A stretch of 64,000 nt of DNA, taken from contig LNFI01000030.1 of NCBI GenBank assembly GCA_001464615.1, positions 1 through 64,000 on the forward strand. The letters run 5' to 3'. Of the stretch, positions 45,637-54,741 are shown piece by piece. This stretch comes from Sphingomonadales bacterium Ga0077557 (GTDB taxonomy: Bacteria; Pseudomonadota; Alphaproteobacteria; Sphingomonadales; Sphingomonadaceae). Each line of letters starts with the position of its first letter. The stretch's first letter is position 1. Under the pieces are notes generated by a model that searched no databases, had not been told where the DNA came from, and saw only the letters and a list, made by a program, of their open reading frames with translations. The position numbers were made by a program, and so were the translations under genes.

Positions 45637-47499
45637 TCAGGCGGCGAGCGCGCTTCTTGCCGCCACCGCAGGCGCTGCCTTCAGCGTCAGAATCGCGACC
45701 GCGCCATGCCCCTTGCCCTGGCTTTCAAGCGCCAGCCCGCCTTCCATGGCGTTCATCGAATTGGCGCACCAGTGCAGACCCAGTCCGCCTGATTTGTGGG
45801 CGCGGGTGGAAAAGCCGCGTTGGAACAGCGTCGCGCCAATCTCTGGCGAAAAGCCTTCACCATCATCATGGATTTCGATGCGCAGCTTGTCATCGATTTC
45901 GCTGACGGCGACGCGGATGCTGCCGCTGCCAGCGCCACGGGCGACGATTGATTCGGCGGCATTGCCAAACAAATTGCCGATCACCTGGCTCAGGATCAGC
46001 CGGTTGGCCATGACGGGCCAGGGCTGGGCGGGGAAGCTGAACGCGATCGAGACATCGCTGGAATAGCGCGCAATCGCGGCATTCTGGGTGATGATTTCAG
46101 TGACATCGCACGGCGCGAGCGGCGGGCGTTCATGTGCCTGTGCCTGCTGGGTGCCGATGATTTCAAGCACGTGATGCATGGCCTCGCGCCCGGCCTGGAG
46201 CTGGCGGCGGCGTTCGGCGCGGTCGCTGGCCTCGGCATCGACGGCGGCGGCGACAAAGGCAGCGAGTTTTTGACGGCGCGCGGCCGGGATATCCTCGCGC
46301 GCCAATTCGCCCACCGCACGGTCGATGATCGCGCGGTCGGTAACGGGCTCGTCGGCGATGCCCCGCGACAGGATCGTGCTGATCGGGTTCAGCGCGTTGC
46401 GGACATTGTGCATCACCGCGACAGCGCTTTCGCTGCGGCCAAGCGCAAAGCTCTGCACTTCAAGCTGCTCGCGCAGATCCTTTAGCTGTTGCAGCATGAG
46501 ATTGAAGCTGCGGCCAAGCGACCCGATCTCATCCCGCCGCCCATCCTCATCAAGCAGGCCCAGCGCGCCCGATGCGGTGACGACTTGCATGTGCCGCTCA
46601 ACCCGGTGCAGCGGCGCCAGCACCAGCCGGGCGATCATCCGGCGCAGCACCATCAGCAGGACCAGCAACAACACGGTCGATCCGGCAATCGCGAGCAACA
46701 GCATGCGCTGACCAAGGATGGAAACATCGCGGGGTACATTGAAGCTGACATTGGCGACCGCGCGCCGGTCTGCGCCAATGATCGGCACGGCGATCGTCAT
46801 ATTCTTGTCGCCGGGGCTAATCGTTTCCGCGTTTGACATGTTGGACAGATCAAGCCGCGCCTTCAGCTGCAGCAAGGTCGACAATTGCGCTGACGTGAAT
46901 TGCCTGACCATCATCACATAGCCACGCGGCGCGCCCGTGCCATCGCTGCGCCTGACCTTGGCAACGCCGACGGCGGCGACAATCGGCCCAAGCCGGGTAT
47001 AAAAGGCTGCCGAACTGCGACCGCCCAGTGCCTTGTTGAAATCAATCTGGCCGATGCGTTCGATCAATTTACGCCGCATCGCGGGCTGATCAGTCTGCGC
47101 GCCAAGATCGAGCCAGCGCGCGATGACGATCCGGCCGTCATTGCCGATATAGGCCATGCCGTTGACGTCGAGATTCGACATGGCGAGCGTGGAAAAGGAT
47201 TCCTGTTCGAACTTGGCCGTTGGCTGGCCCATATAATCATAGCTGGAATTCCAGTCGCCATAATCGCGAACGGCGGTTTCCACCTTTGAGATATATTCAG
47301 CGAGCGCGGCGCGGGTCCGTTCGACATGCGCGCCGACCGATGCACCCTCAAGCTGGTTGAAGCTGGGCGTGATGACGCTGGCAAGCAACAGCGTGATCGC
47401 CAGCGATCCGAGCAGGCCGACCGTCGTCAAAATCAGCAGGAGTTTCGCGCCAAGCGAGCCTGGCGCGCGGATCGTCCACCCGAACATTGCGACGGTCAT
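45637..47499 (-). CDS. CHASE4-HAMP sensor histidine kinase
   Basis: Inner-membrane kinase of 620 residues: membrane helix (about 20-42), periplasmic CHASE4-type sensor (about 50-260, with 'DYGDWNSSYDYM'), second helix (about 263-286), HAMP (about 288-345), dimerisation helix with the phospho-accepting His364 in 'VMHNVRNALNPIS', and an ATPase domain with 'NLFGNAAESI', 'DDGEGFSPE' and 'GGLGLHWC'. The GHKL pattern is complete. It overlaps the response regulator by one base and forms a two-component pair with it. Confidence 0.92.
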   Translation of the reverse strand: MTVAMFGWTIRAPGSLGAKLLLILTTVGLLGSLAITLLLASVITPSFNQLEGASVGAHVERTRAALAEYISKVETAVRDYGDWNSSYDYMGQPTAKFEQESFSTLAMSNLDVNGMAYIGNDGRIVIARWLDLGAQTDQPAMRRKLIERIGQIDFNKALGGRSSAAFYTRLGPIVAAVGVAKVRRSDGTGAPRGYVMMVRQFTSAQLSTLLQLKARLDLSNMSNAETISPGDKNMTIAVPIIGADRRAVANVSFNVPRDVSILGQRMLLLAIAGSTVLLLVLLMVLRRMIARLVLAPLHRVERHMQVVTASGALGLLDEDGRRDEIGSLGRSFNLMLQQLKDLREQLEVQSFALGRSESAVAVMHNVRNALNPISTILSRGIADEPVTDRAIIDRAVGELAREDIPAARRQKLAAFVAAAVDAEASDRAERRRQLQAGREAMHHVLEIIGTQQAQAHERPPLAPCDVTEIITQNAAIARYSSDVSIAFSFPAQPWPVMANRLILSQVIGNLFGNAAESIVARGAGSGSIRVAVSEIDDKLRIEIHDDGEGFSPEIGATLFQRGFSTRAHKSGGLGLHWCANSMNAMEGGLALESQGKGHGAVAILTLKAAPAVAARSALAA

Positions 47500-49415
47500 C
47501 AGCCGTGTGTCCCGTTCCCTGCCTGGTAGAGTGCGGGGCCATCGCCGGGATCATCCTTGCCCTCGATGAAGCGATCTTCGGCCATGCGGCGGGCGTCGAT
47601 CGCATCGATTGGCCGGGAGAAGAAATAGCCTTGCAGATGCGATGCGCCAGCCAGGCGGAGCGCCTGCACCTGGGCGTCGGTCTCGACACCCTCGGCGATG
47701 ACGCCAAGCCCCAATGCGCGGCCGAGATGGATGATCGAATGGACGATTGCAGCGCTTTCGCGCTCGCGGCCCATGCCATCGATGAAGCTGCGATCGATCT
47801 TCAGGCAATCAAGCGCGAATTTGCGAATGTTGTAGAGGCTGGAATAGCCCGTGCCGAAATCGTCGAGCGCGATGCGGAAGCCCATTTGGCGCAGCTTGTA
47901 GAGCGTATCGGCGGCGCGATCGGCATCGTCGAAAATCGCCGTTTCGGTGATTTCGATCTGGAAGCGTGCGGGCGACACCCCAGCGTGCTGGACGCGTTCC
48001 ATGACGCGCGCGACAAAATTCTGCCGACGGAATTGGCGCGGTGAGAAATTGACCGAGACATATTGGTCGGGCCAGTTTTTCACCTCTTGAAGCGACTGAT
48101 CAATGACCCAGTCGCCAAGCTCATGGATCAAATTGCTTTCTTCGGCGATCGGGATGAACATGCCGGGCGAAATCGGCCCATATTCAGGGCTGTTCCAGCG
48201 CAGCAGCGCTTCGAAGCCAATCACTTCCAGCCCTTCGCGCGAGACGATCGGCTGGTAGACGAGTTTGAGCTCACCCCCGGCAATCGCCTTGCTTAACCCA
48301 CTTTCGATCTGGCGGCGGAAGCGGATGCTCTCATCCATCGATTCGTCGAACGGCCGCACCACACCGCGACCAGCGCGCTTGGATTCGTTAAGGGCAAGAT
48401 CAGCGCGACGCATCACGTCAACCGGGTCGCGCACGGGTTCCGCCTCAGTAACCACCACGCCCATCGACGCGCTCGCCTGGATCGAATGGCCAAATACTTT
48501 GAGCGTGACCGAACAGGCGCGCAGCATCAGCTCGCACGCCATCACCGCAGCTTCTTCGCCGGGTGTATCGAACAGGATGCCGAATTCGTCGCCGCCCAGT
48601 CGCGCGACCAGGCCGCCTTCGGGCACCGATGCCGCGAGCAGCTGATAGACGGAGCGGATCATTTCATCGCCGGCCAGATGGCCAAGTGTGTCGTTGACCA
48701 GCTTGAAACGATCGAGATCGAGCATTGCCGTCGCAAAACGCTCCTTGCCGCGCGAGCGTTCAGTGAGCGCGCGGAGGAAAGCGAGGCGGTTGGGGGCCTC
48801 AGTCAGCGAATCATGATTGGCGATATGGACGGCATGGCTTTCATTGGCCGCGAGTTCCGCGCCCTTTTGTTCCAGCATCACAACCTGATCGGCGAGCTGC
48901 TGGCGTGCGGCGGCAAGCTCGATATCAAGCTGCCAGCGCCCGGCGAGTGCGGTGGCGGTCTGCACCACCTCAGCGACTTCGAAGGGTTTGGCGATGTAGA
49001 AAATCTTGTCGGTTGGCCCAGCGGCCTTGGAAATCTCGATCGGCGAGAAATCCGAATAGCCTGTGACGATGACGATATTGATATTGGGATCAAGCTTGCG
49101 GATCCGCGTGGCGGTTTCCTTGCCATCAATCCCCGGCGGCATGCGCACGTCGATAAAGGCGACCGCATAGGGTTTGCCCTCGGCCAGCGCGGTTTCCAGC
49201 GCGGCGACCCCGTCCAGGCCCTGCATGGCATGGGTCAGCTCAAACGCCATGGCGCTATCATCGGCGCTCGGCGTAGAGTCGCCCTCATCATCGTCGCCGA
49301 ACAATTCGGCGGCCATCGCCGTCAGCGCGGCGCCGTCGCCGCTCTGCTTGGGCGCAAAACTTTGGCGATATGACTCATGCATCGCCGGTTCGTCGTCTAT
49401 AACTAATATGCGCAC
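47499..49415 (-). CDS. Response regulator with GGDEF and EAL domains
   Basis: Product of 638 residues linking a phosphorelay to cyclic-di-GMP. The receiver domain has the acidic pair 'VIDDEP' and phospho-acceptor Asp89 in 'AFIDVRMPP', but with about 45 extra residues (an acidic, disordered segment near 40-55) between the first helix and strand 3. The GGDEF domain (274-278) keeps 'ARLGGDEFG' but has no RxxD inhibitory site upstream. The EAL domain (402-) has 'FEALLRW', 'SVNFSP', 'EITET', 'ALDDFGTG', 'LKIDRSF' and 'AEGVET', the residues needed for phosphodiesterase activity. It precedes its kinase gene. Confidence 0.92.
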   Translation of the reverse strand: MRILVIDDEPAMHESYRQSFAPKQSGDGAALTAMAAELFGDDDEGDSTPSADDSAMAFELTHAMQGLDGVAALETALAEGKPYAVAFIDVRMPPGIDGKETATRIRKLDPNINIVIVTGYSDFSPIEISKAAGPTDKIFYIAKPFEVAEVVQTATALAGRWQLDIELAAARQQLADQVVMLEQKGAELAANESHAVHIANHDSLTEAPNRLAFLRALTERSRGKERFATAMLDLDRFKLVNDTLGHLAGDEMIRSVYQLLAASVPEGGLVARLGGDEFGILFDTPGEEAAVMACELMLRACSVTLKVFGHSIQASASMGVVVTEAEPVRDPVDVMRRADLALNESKRAGRGVVRPFDESMDESIRFRRQIESGLSKAIAGGELKLVYQPIVSREGLEVIGFEALLRWNSPEYGPISPGMFIPIAEESNLIHELGDWVIDQSLQEVKNWPDQYVSVNFSPRQFRRQNFVARVMERVQHAGVSPARFQIEITETAIFDDADRAADTLYKLRQMGFRIALDDFGTGYSSLYNIRKFALDCLKIDRSFIDGMGRERESAAIVHSIIHLGRALGLGVIAEGVETDAQVQALRLAGASHLQGYFFSRPIDAIDARRMAEDRFIEGKDDPGDGPALYQAGNGTHG

Positions 49416-49485
49416 CGGGCACCCCCGCTTTTGGATGCCCTGACCATGCCCGGCCCATGGTTAAAGAAGCGTTAGCGGATGGGGA

Positions 49486-51309
49486 TCATTCGACGGTGAC
49501 GCTCTTCGCCAGATTGCGCGGCTGATCGACATCGGTGCCCTTGAAAACAGCGACATGATAAGCAAGCAACTGCACCGGCACCGCATAGACCAGCGGCGCG
49601 ATCAGCGGGTGGACCTTGGGCATTTCGATCGTCGCGATCGTGTTTTCGCCCGCCTGGGCTATCCCGTCCGCGTCGGAGATCAGCACCACCTGTGCGCCGC
49701 GCGCCTGCGCCTCCTGCATATTGCTCACGGTCTTGTCGAATAGCGGGCCAGAGGGCGCGAGCACGATCAACGGCACATTATCGTCAATCAGCGCGATCGG
49801 GCCGTGTTTCATTTCGCCTGAGGCATAGCCCTCGGCATGGATATAGCTGATCTCCTTCAGCTTCAGTGCACCTTCCAATGCCATCGGATATTCCGGCCCG
49901 CGCCCCAGATACAGCACATCGCGCGCGGCGGCGATCTTGGGCGCCATCGCCTCGATTTCTTCGTCATGGCCAAGCGCGTGGTTCATCGCGGCCGGCACCT
50001 CGCGCAAGTGCCGGACGATTTCATGCTCCAGGTCTTCGGTCAGCAGCCCCTTGGCGCGCGCCAGATTGATGGCGAGCGCTGCCATCACCGCAAGCTGGCA
50101 CGTAAAGGCCTTGGTCGACGCGACGCCGATTTCCGGCCCAGCATGGGTTGGTAGCAAAAGATCGACCTCGCGCGCCATGGAGCTGGTCGGCACGTTGATG
50201 ATCCCCGCGGTCGTCAGCCCGGCCGATTTCATGTGGCGCAGCGCGGCGAGCGTATCGGCGGTCTCGCCGCTTTGGGAGATGACGATGCCGAGCATATCGG
50301 GGGTAAGGACCGGATCGCGGTAGCGGAATTCGCTGGCGACATCGGCCTCCACGGGCACGCGCGCAAACTGTTCGATCCAATATTTGCCGATCATGCCGAC
50401 ATAGCTGGCCGTGCCGCACGCCACGATGGCGACGCGCTCGATCTTGGCGAGATCGAACTCCATATCGGGCAGGGCAACCTGCTCTTCTACAGGCCGCAAA
50501 TAGCTGCGCAGCGTCTGGGCAACCACAACCGGCTGCTCGTAGATTTCCTTGAGCATGAAGTGGCGATAATTGCCCTTGTCGATCAACTGGCCCGAAGCGC
50601 CCGAATTGACGATCGGGCGGGTGACGGGCTGGTTGTCGCGATCGAACACCTCAACCTTGGCGCGCGTAATGACGACCCAGTCGCCCTCTTCAAGATAGGC
50701 AATCCGCTGGGTCAGCGGGGCGAGCGCGAGCGCGTCCGAGCCGAGATAATTCTCGCCATCCCCATAGCCCACCGTCAGCGGCGCACCGAGCCGCGCACCG
50801 ATCAGCAAATCGGGCTCAGACTTGAACATCACGCCCAGCGCAAAGGCCCCGTGCAGGCGCGGCAGGACATTGGCGACCGCTTCGCGCGGCGGCACCCCGC
50901 GTTCGATCTCGCGCGCGATCAGATGCGCGACGACTTCGGTATCGGTCTGGCTGAGAAACTGGCGGCCATCGGCGATCAGCTCTTCGCGCAGCGGCTTGAA
51001 ATTCTCGATGATGCCATTGTGGACCAGCACCACATCATCAACAATGTGCGGGTGGGCGTTGTCCTCGGTCGGCGCGCCATGCGTCGCCCAGCGGGTATGC
51101 GCGATGCCGGCCGCACCGGGCAGCGGGTCCTCGGCCAGCCGGGCGGCGAGATTGATCAGCTTGCCTTTGGCGCGGCGGCGATCGAACACACCGTCATGCA
51201 CCGTGCAGATACCCGCTGAATCATAACCGCGATATTCGAGCCGCTTCAGCCCATCGAGCAAGCGATCGGCAACGGGGCCTTGGCCGAGAATTCCAACGAT
51301 ACCGCACAT
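49486..51309 (-). CDS. glmS: Glutamine-fructose-6-phosphate aminotransferase
   Basis: Product of 607 residues making glucosamine-6-phosphate for peptidoglycan and lipopolysaccharide. The N-terminal glutaminase has Cys2 ('MCGIVGILG') and 'HTRWATHG'; the isomerase half has two SIS domains with 'SQSGETADT' and 'YASGEMKHGP'. It ends 'NLAKSVTVE', the conserved active-site C-terminus. It is separated from glmU by a toxin-antitoxin pair on the same strand. Confidence 0.97.
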   Translation of the reverse strand: MCGIVGILGQGPVADRLLDGLKRLEYRGYDSAGICTVHDGVFDRRRAKGKLINLAARLAEDPLPGAAGIAHTRWATHGAPTEDNAHPHIVDDVVLVHNGIIENFKPLREELIADGRQFLSQTDTEVVAHLIAREIERGVPPREAVANVLPRLHGAFALGVMFKSEPDLLIGARLGAPLTVGYGDGENYLGSDALALAPLTQRIAYLEEGDWVVITRAKVEVFDRDNQPVTRPIVNSGASGQLIDKGNYRHFMLKEIYEQPVVVAQTLRSYLRPVEEQVALPDMEFDLAKIERVAIVACGTASYVGMIGKYWIEQFARVPVEADVASEFRYRDPVLTPDMLGIVISQSGETADTLAALRHMKSAGLTTAGIINVPTSSMAREVDLLLPTHAGPEIGVASTKAFTCQLAVMAALAINLARAKGLLTEDLEHEIVRHLREVPAAMNHALGHDEEIEAMAPKIAAARDVLYLGRGPEYPMALEGALKLKEISYIHAEGYASGEMKHGPIALIDDNVPLIVLAPSGPLFDKTVSNMQEAQARGAQVVLISDADGIAQAGENTIATIEMPKVHPLIAPLVYAVPVQLLAYHVAVFKGTDVDQPRNLAKSVTVE

Positions 51310-51322
51310 AATTGATCTTTCG

Positions 51323-51688
51323 CTAGATCGTGTAGGGAACCCGGATTCCGGGCATGTCGGCCGGGAAATCCTTCGTGTTGCGCGTAATCAGCACCGCGCC
51401 GTTGACCTGCGACGTGGCAAGAATCATCGAATCGAGCAGCTTCATGCGCATCCGGTAGCGGATTTCCGCTGCCGCCGCAGCAATGCGACCATCAAGCTCG
51501 ACGATTTCGAACGGCGCGATCAACTGGCGGATATGATCGCGCGTCTCTATCGGCTCGCCGGCAAGGATTTCCGTCCAGACGATCCGGCTGATCCGTTGCC
51601 GTGCATAAAGCGACAATTCGGCGATCGCTTCAGGTCGGGCCCGCAACCAGTCAATGAGGATATTGGTATCGAAGAACGGCGGCTCCAT
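51323..51688 (-). CDS. VapC-type PIN-domain toxin
   Basis: Product of 121 residues from the ATG at 51688; the longer tracked ORF reads back through the antitoxin gene. PIN acidic residues are present: Asp7 ('FFDTNILID'), Glu40 ('VWTEILAG') and Asp86 ('KLLDSMILA'), with a fourth in 'TRNTKDF'. PIN toxins are Mg-dependent RNases that cleave tRNA or rRNA. It lies five bases downstream of its presumed antitoxin and 13 bp from glmS. Confidence 0.87.
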   Translation of the reverse strand: MEPPFFDTNILIDWLRARPEAIAELSLYARQRISRIVWTEILAGEPIETRDHIRQLIAPFEIVELDGRIAAAAAEIRYRMRMKLLDSMILATSQVNGAVLITRNTKDFPADMPGIRVPYTI

Positions 51689-51693
51689 GCTGA

Positions 51694-51924
51694 TTAGTCG
51701 GGCGATCGGTCTTCGCGCATTGCCCGCTGATAGTCGATTGAATCGCCGATATCCGTCCGGTCCTTCCAATAACCCGCACCGCGCGCGATCCAGTCGCTGC
51801 CGATTTCGGCGCGGTAATTGGCGACAGCCTCGCGAACAATCGCGGTCCGCGACTTGCCCTGTTCGGCCGCGCGACGATCCAACCAGGCGATGTCTTCTTC
51901 GGGGATATCGACCAGCGTGCGCAT
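51694..51924 (-). CDS. Ribbon-helix-helix antitoxin (VapB/CopG-type)
   Basis: Product of 76 residues. The N-terminal 'MRTLVDIPEEDIAWLDRRAA' with 'GKSRTAIVREAVANYRAE' is a ribbon-helix-helix DNA-binding domain, and the acidic C-terminal tail should wrap the PIN toxin. It is first gene of the operon and would autoregulate at the palindromic site just upstream. Confidence 0.85.
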   Translation of the reverse strand: MRTLVDIPEEDIAWLDRRAAEQGKSRTAIVREAVANYRAEIGSDWIARGAGYWKDRTDIGDSIDYQRAMREDRSPD

Positions 51925-51930
51925 GGGCGT

Positions 51931-51951
51931 ATGATATCATTGCGTGATATC
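51931..51951. promoter_or_regulatory. Candidate operator of the toxin-antitoxin operon
   Basis: ATGATATCAT is a perfect 10-base palindrome followed, 13 bases on (same helical face within about one turn), by a second TGATATC. It lies 7-27 bp upstream of the antitoxin ATG, the usual place for an autorepressor site. Confidence 0.55.
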
Positions 51952-51979
51952 GCGTCAAGTCAGGCGAGATATACCAAGA

Positions 51980-53332
51980 TCAAGCGCGGCGTTTTGCCGT
52001 CATCGCGGCGCGAAACCGCGTTGCCCAGCCGGGCCTGGCTTCCTGCTTGGCGCGCGCGATGGCAAGGGCGTCGGCCTCGACATCGCCCGTGATCACTGAT
52101 CCCGCGCCGACAATCGCACCCGCGCCGATCGATACGGGGGCAACCAGTGCGCTGTTTGATCCGATAAAGGCGCCTTCGCCAATCTCGGTCTTGTATTTGA
52201 AAAAGCCGTCATAATTGCAGGTGATTGTCCCCGCGCCGATATTAGCGCCCGGCCCGACCACGGTATCGCCCAGATAAGTGAGGTGGCTGGCCTTTGCCCC
52301 CGCCCCCAGCACGGTTTTCTTCATCTCGACGAAATTGCCGATCTTTGACTTCTCGCCAAGCACCGAGCCGGGACGGAGCCGGGCGAACGGGCCAACTTCC
52401 GCGCCTGCGCCGATAGTCGCGCCGGTGATATGGCAAAAGGCGTGAATGATCGCGCCATCAGCGATCTGCACGCCGGGGCCGAAAAACACATTCGGCTCAA
52501 TCACCACGTCGCGGCCGATCTGCGTATCATGCGCGAACCACACGGTTTCGGGCGCGATCAGCGTTGCTCCTTCGGCCATTGCCCGGCTGCGGCGCTCGGC
52601 TTGCCAATAGCCATCGACAGCGGCGAGTTCGGCGCGGCTGTTGACCCCGGCGACTTCCCAGGCGGCGGTCTCGATCACGGCGGAGGCGAGACCTTCCGCC
52701 GCAGCGATGTTGACGATGTCGACCAGATAATATTCGCCCGCGGCATTGGCGCACCCGACCTGATCGAGCAGCGCGAACAGCCGGTCGCTGCGCGCGGCCA
52801 TCAGCCCGCTATTGCACAGCCGCTCGGCGCGCTCTTCAGGCGATGCGTCCTTGTGCTCGACCATTTTCAGGATGCGGCCAGAATCATCGGCGATCACGCG
52901 GCCATAAGCGGCAGTGTCATCGGGCCGGAAGCCAAGCACCACCACAGCCGGGGCATCGGGCGCACGCAGCCGATCGATCATGCGCTGCATCGTGGCGGCG
53001 CTGACCAGCGGAACATCGCCGTACAGGATCAGCACGTCGCCCGCAAAACCATCGAGCGCGTCGCGGGCCTGGAGCACAGCATGCCCCGTGCCCTTTTGCT
53101 CGGCCTGCAGCGCGGTCGAGGCACCGATTGGGGCAACCGCCGCCTCCACTTGCTCACGCCCGGCACCCGTCACGACAACGGTTTGCTCGGGGGGCAGTGC
53201 GGCGACGCTATCCAGCAGGTGCAGCAGCATCGGCTGCCCCGCAATCGGGTGTAGCACCTTGTGGAGATCGGATTTCATGCGCGTCCCCTTACCGGCGGCA
53301 AGGATGATGGCGGCGATTGGTCGCTGGGTCAT
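51980..53332 (-). CDS. glmU: Bifunctional UDP-N-acetylglucosamine pyrophosphorylase / glucosamine-1-phosphate acetyltransferase
   Basis: Product of 450 residues from the ATG at 53332 with GAGGGAG upstream; the tracked extension is not coding. The N-terminal uridyltransferase shows 'ILAAGKGTRMKSDLHKVLHP'. The C-terminal left-handed beta helix carries acetyltransferase motifs 'NFVEMKKTVLG' and 'GAGTITCNYDGFFKYKT'. It produces UDP-GlcNAc. It is divergent from gph. Confidence 0.96.
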   Translation of the reverse strand: MTQRPIAAIILAAGKGTRMKSDLHKVLHPIAGQPMLLHLLDSVAALPPEQTVVVTGAGREQVEAAVAPIGASTALQAEQKGTGHAVLQARDALDGFAGDVLILYGDVPLVSAATMQRMIDRLRAPDAPAVVVLGFRPDDTAAYGRVIADDSGRILKMVEHKDASPEERAERLCNSGLMAARSDRLFALLDQVGCANAAGEYYLVDIVNIAAAEGLASAVIETAAWEVAGVNSRAELAAVDGYWQAERRSRAMAEGATLIAPETVWFAHDTQIGRDVVIEPNVFFGPGVQIADGAIIHAFCHITGATIGAGAEVGPFARLRPGSVLGEKSKIGNFVEMKKTVLGAGAKASHLTYLGDTVVGPGANIGAGTITCNYDGFFKYKTEIGEGAFIGSNSALVAPVSIGAGAIVGAGSVITGDVEADALAIARAKQEARPGWATRFRAAMTAKRRA

Positions 53333-53418
53333 CTGGCTCCCTCGGGCGCAAGCCCAATCTCGTACCCCCTGCCATGATTGTGTTGCCAATTCCATAGCGA
53401 TGCTGGCAGGCGGGGCGG

Positions 53419-54162
53419 ATGAGCGCAGATAGTTCTTCTCCCCCTAATTTTCCGTTTGCGCCCCCGTTCGATCCCCCGTTCGATCCCCCGTTCGATCCCC
53501 CGTTCGATATTGTCGGCTTTGACCTGGACGGCACCTTGCTCGACACGAGTGGCGATCTCACGGCGGCGGTCAATCATGCGCTTGGGCTGGCGGGACGGCC
53601 GCCGCTCACCATCGCGCAAGTGAAGACGATGATCGGCGGTGGCGGTGCTGCAATGCTGCGGTTGGCACTGGAGCAAAGTGGCGGTTGCCCGCCCGAAGAT
53701 TTTGCTGGCTATCACCGGGAATTGCTTACCCATTATGACGCGCACATCGCTGATCTGACCCAGCCCTATCCCGGATTGATCGACGCGCTGGATGCGCTGG
53801 CGGCGAAAAGCGTGACGCTCGCCGTCGCCACTAACAAGGGGGAAGGGCGGGCGGTAAAGCTGCTCGGCCTGATGGGCATGCTGGAGCGTTTCGCCTGCGT
53901 GATCGGTGGCGATACGCTGGGGCCGGGCAAGGCCAAGCCGTCACCCGCGCCGATTATCGAAATGATTGCGCGCTGCGGTGGGGGCAGGGCGGCCTTTGTC
54001 GGCGATTCGATCTTTGACGTAACAGCCGCAAAGGCAGCGGGCATCCCCGCTATCGCCGTCAGCTTCGGCTTTCTGAACGGCCCGGTTGAGGCGCTGGGCG
54101 CGGATGCGGTGGTTGATCATTATGATGATCTGCTGCCCGCGCTTGCCCGGCTCGGCGGCTGA
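53419..54162 (+). CDS. gph: Phosphoglycolate phosphatase (HAD family)
   Basis: Product of 247 residues. HAD motifs: 'GFDLDGTLLDT' (nucleophile Asp and proton donor Asp), 'VATNKGEG', Lys in 'GKAKPSPAPI' and 'FVGDSIFDVTAA'. It dephosphorylates 2-phosphoglycolate arising from DNA repair. The N-terminus carries a PPFD tetrapeptide repeated four times, encoded by a perfect 12-bp tandem repeat, ahead of the domain. The start at 53419 precedes the repeat. Confidence 0.9.
   Translation: MSADSSSPPNFPFAPPFDPPFDPPFDPPFDIVGFDLDGTLLDTSGDLTAAVNHALGLAGRPPLTIAQVKTMIGGGGAAMLRLALEQSGGCPPEDFAGYHRELLTHYDAHIADLTQPYPGLIDALDALAAKSVTLAVATNKGEGRAVKLLGLMGMLERFACVIGGDTLGPGKAKPSPAPIIEMIARCGGGRAAFVGDSIFDVTAAKAAGIPAIAVSFGFLNGPVEALGADAVVDHYDDLLPALARLGG
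53461..53508. repeat. Perfect 12-bp tandem repeat (four copies)
   Basis: CCCCCGTTCGAT repeated four times without mismatch inside gph. Each unit adds four residues, so copy number can change without shifting the frame. Confidence 0.95.
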
Positions 54163-54171
54163 TTGCCGTCG

Positions 54172-54741
54172 ATGTCGACGCTTGAACTGATCGCCTTTGT
54201 GCTGGGCGTCATTAATGTGACGCTGGTGGTGCGCCGCAGCGTGTGGAATTACCCGTTCGGGCTGGTGATGGTGGTACTCTATGGGCGGCTGTTCTTCGAT
54301 GCCAAGCTCTACAGCGATGCTCTGCTGCAAGTCTTCTTCTTCGTGGTGCAGCTATACGGCTGGTGGGCGTGGTCAAGCGTGTCGGCCAATGCGGGCACGG
54401 TGCTGATCGATCGGCTTGGCACGCGTGCACGGCTTGGTTGGGCGGCTGGCTGCGCAGCGGCGATTATCGTCTGGAGCAGCCTTGTATCGCATTATACCGA
54501 TGCGTCGCTGCCCTGGTGGGACGCGAGCGCGGCGATTTTGAGCGTTGCCGCCCAGATCATGATGTCGCGGCGCTTGATCGAGAATTGGGTCTTGTGGATC
54601 GCGGTCGATATCCTGTCGATCGGGCTTTATGCCGCCAAGGGATTGTGGCTGACGATGCTGCTCTATGCGGTGTTTTTGGGGCTGGCGATTTGGGGGCTGA
54701 TCGGATGGCAGCATGATGCCAAGCAGCAGGCGGCGGCGTGA
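54172..54741 (+). CDS. pnuC: Nicotinamide riboside transporter PnuC
   Basis: Product of 189 residues from the ATG at 54172, with seven predicted membrane helices and the PnuC patterns 'VWNYPFGLVMVVLYGRLFFD' and 'LQVFFFVVQLYGWWAW', plus 'WLTMLLYAVFLGLAIWG' near the C-terminus. It takes up nicotinamide riboside by facilitated diffusion, trapped by phosphorylation. Its stop overlaps the GTG start of the NadR-like kinase (GTGA), which would provide that phosphorylation. It follows gph after a few bases. Confidence 0.93.
   Translation: MSTLELIAFVLGVINVTLVVRRSVWNYPFGLVMVVLYGRLFFDAKLYSDALLQVFFFVVQLYGWWAWSSVSANAGTVLIDRLGTRARLGWAAGCAAAIIVWSSLVSHYTDASLPWWDASAAILSVAAQIMMSRRLIENWVLWIAVDILSIGLYAAKGLWLTMLLYAVFLGLAIWGLIGWQHDAKQQAAA

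Noticed and set aside
51310-51400. glmS ribozyme upstream of glmS
   Set aside because: The region before the glmS ATG is occupied by the toxin gene, and the ribozyme is not expected in alphaproteobacteria.
53461-53508. CRISPR-like array
   Set aside because: Units are contiguous with no spacers and lie in frame in a gene.
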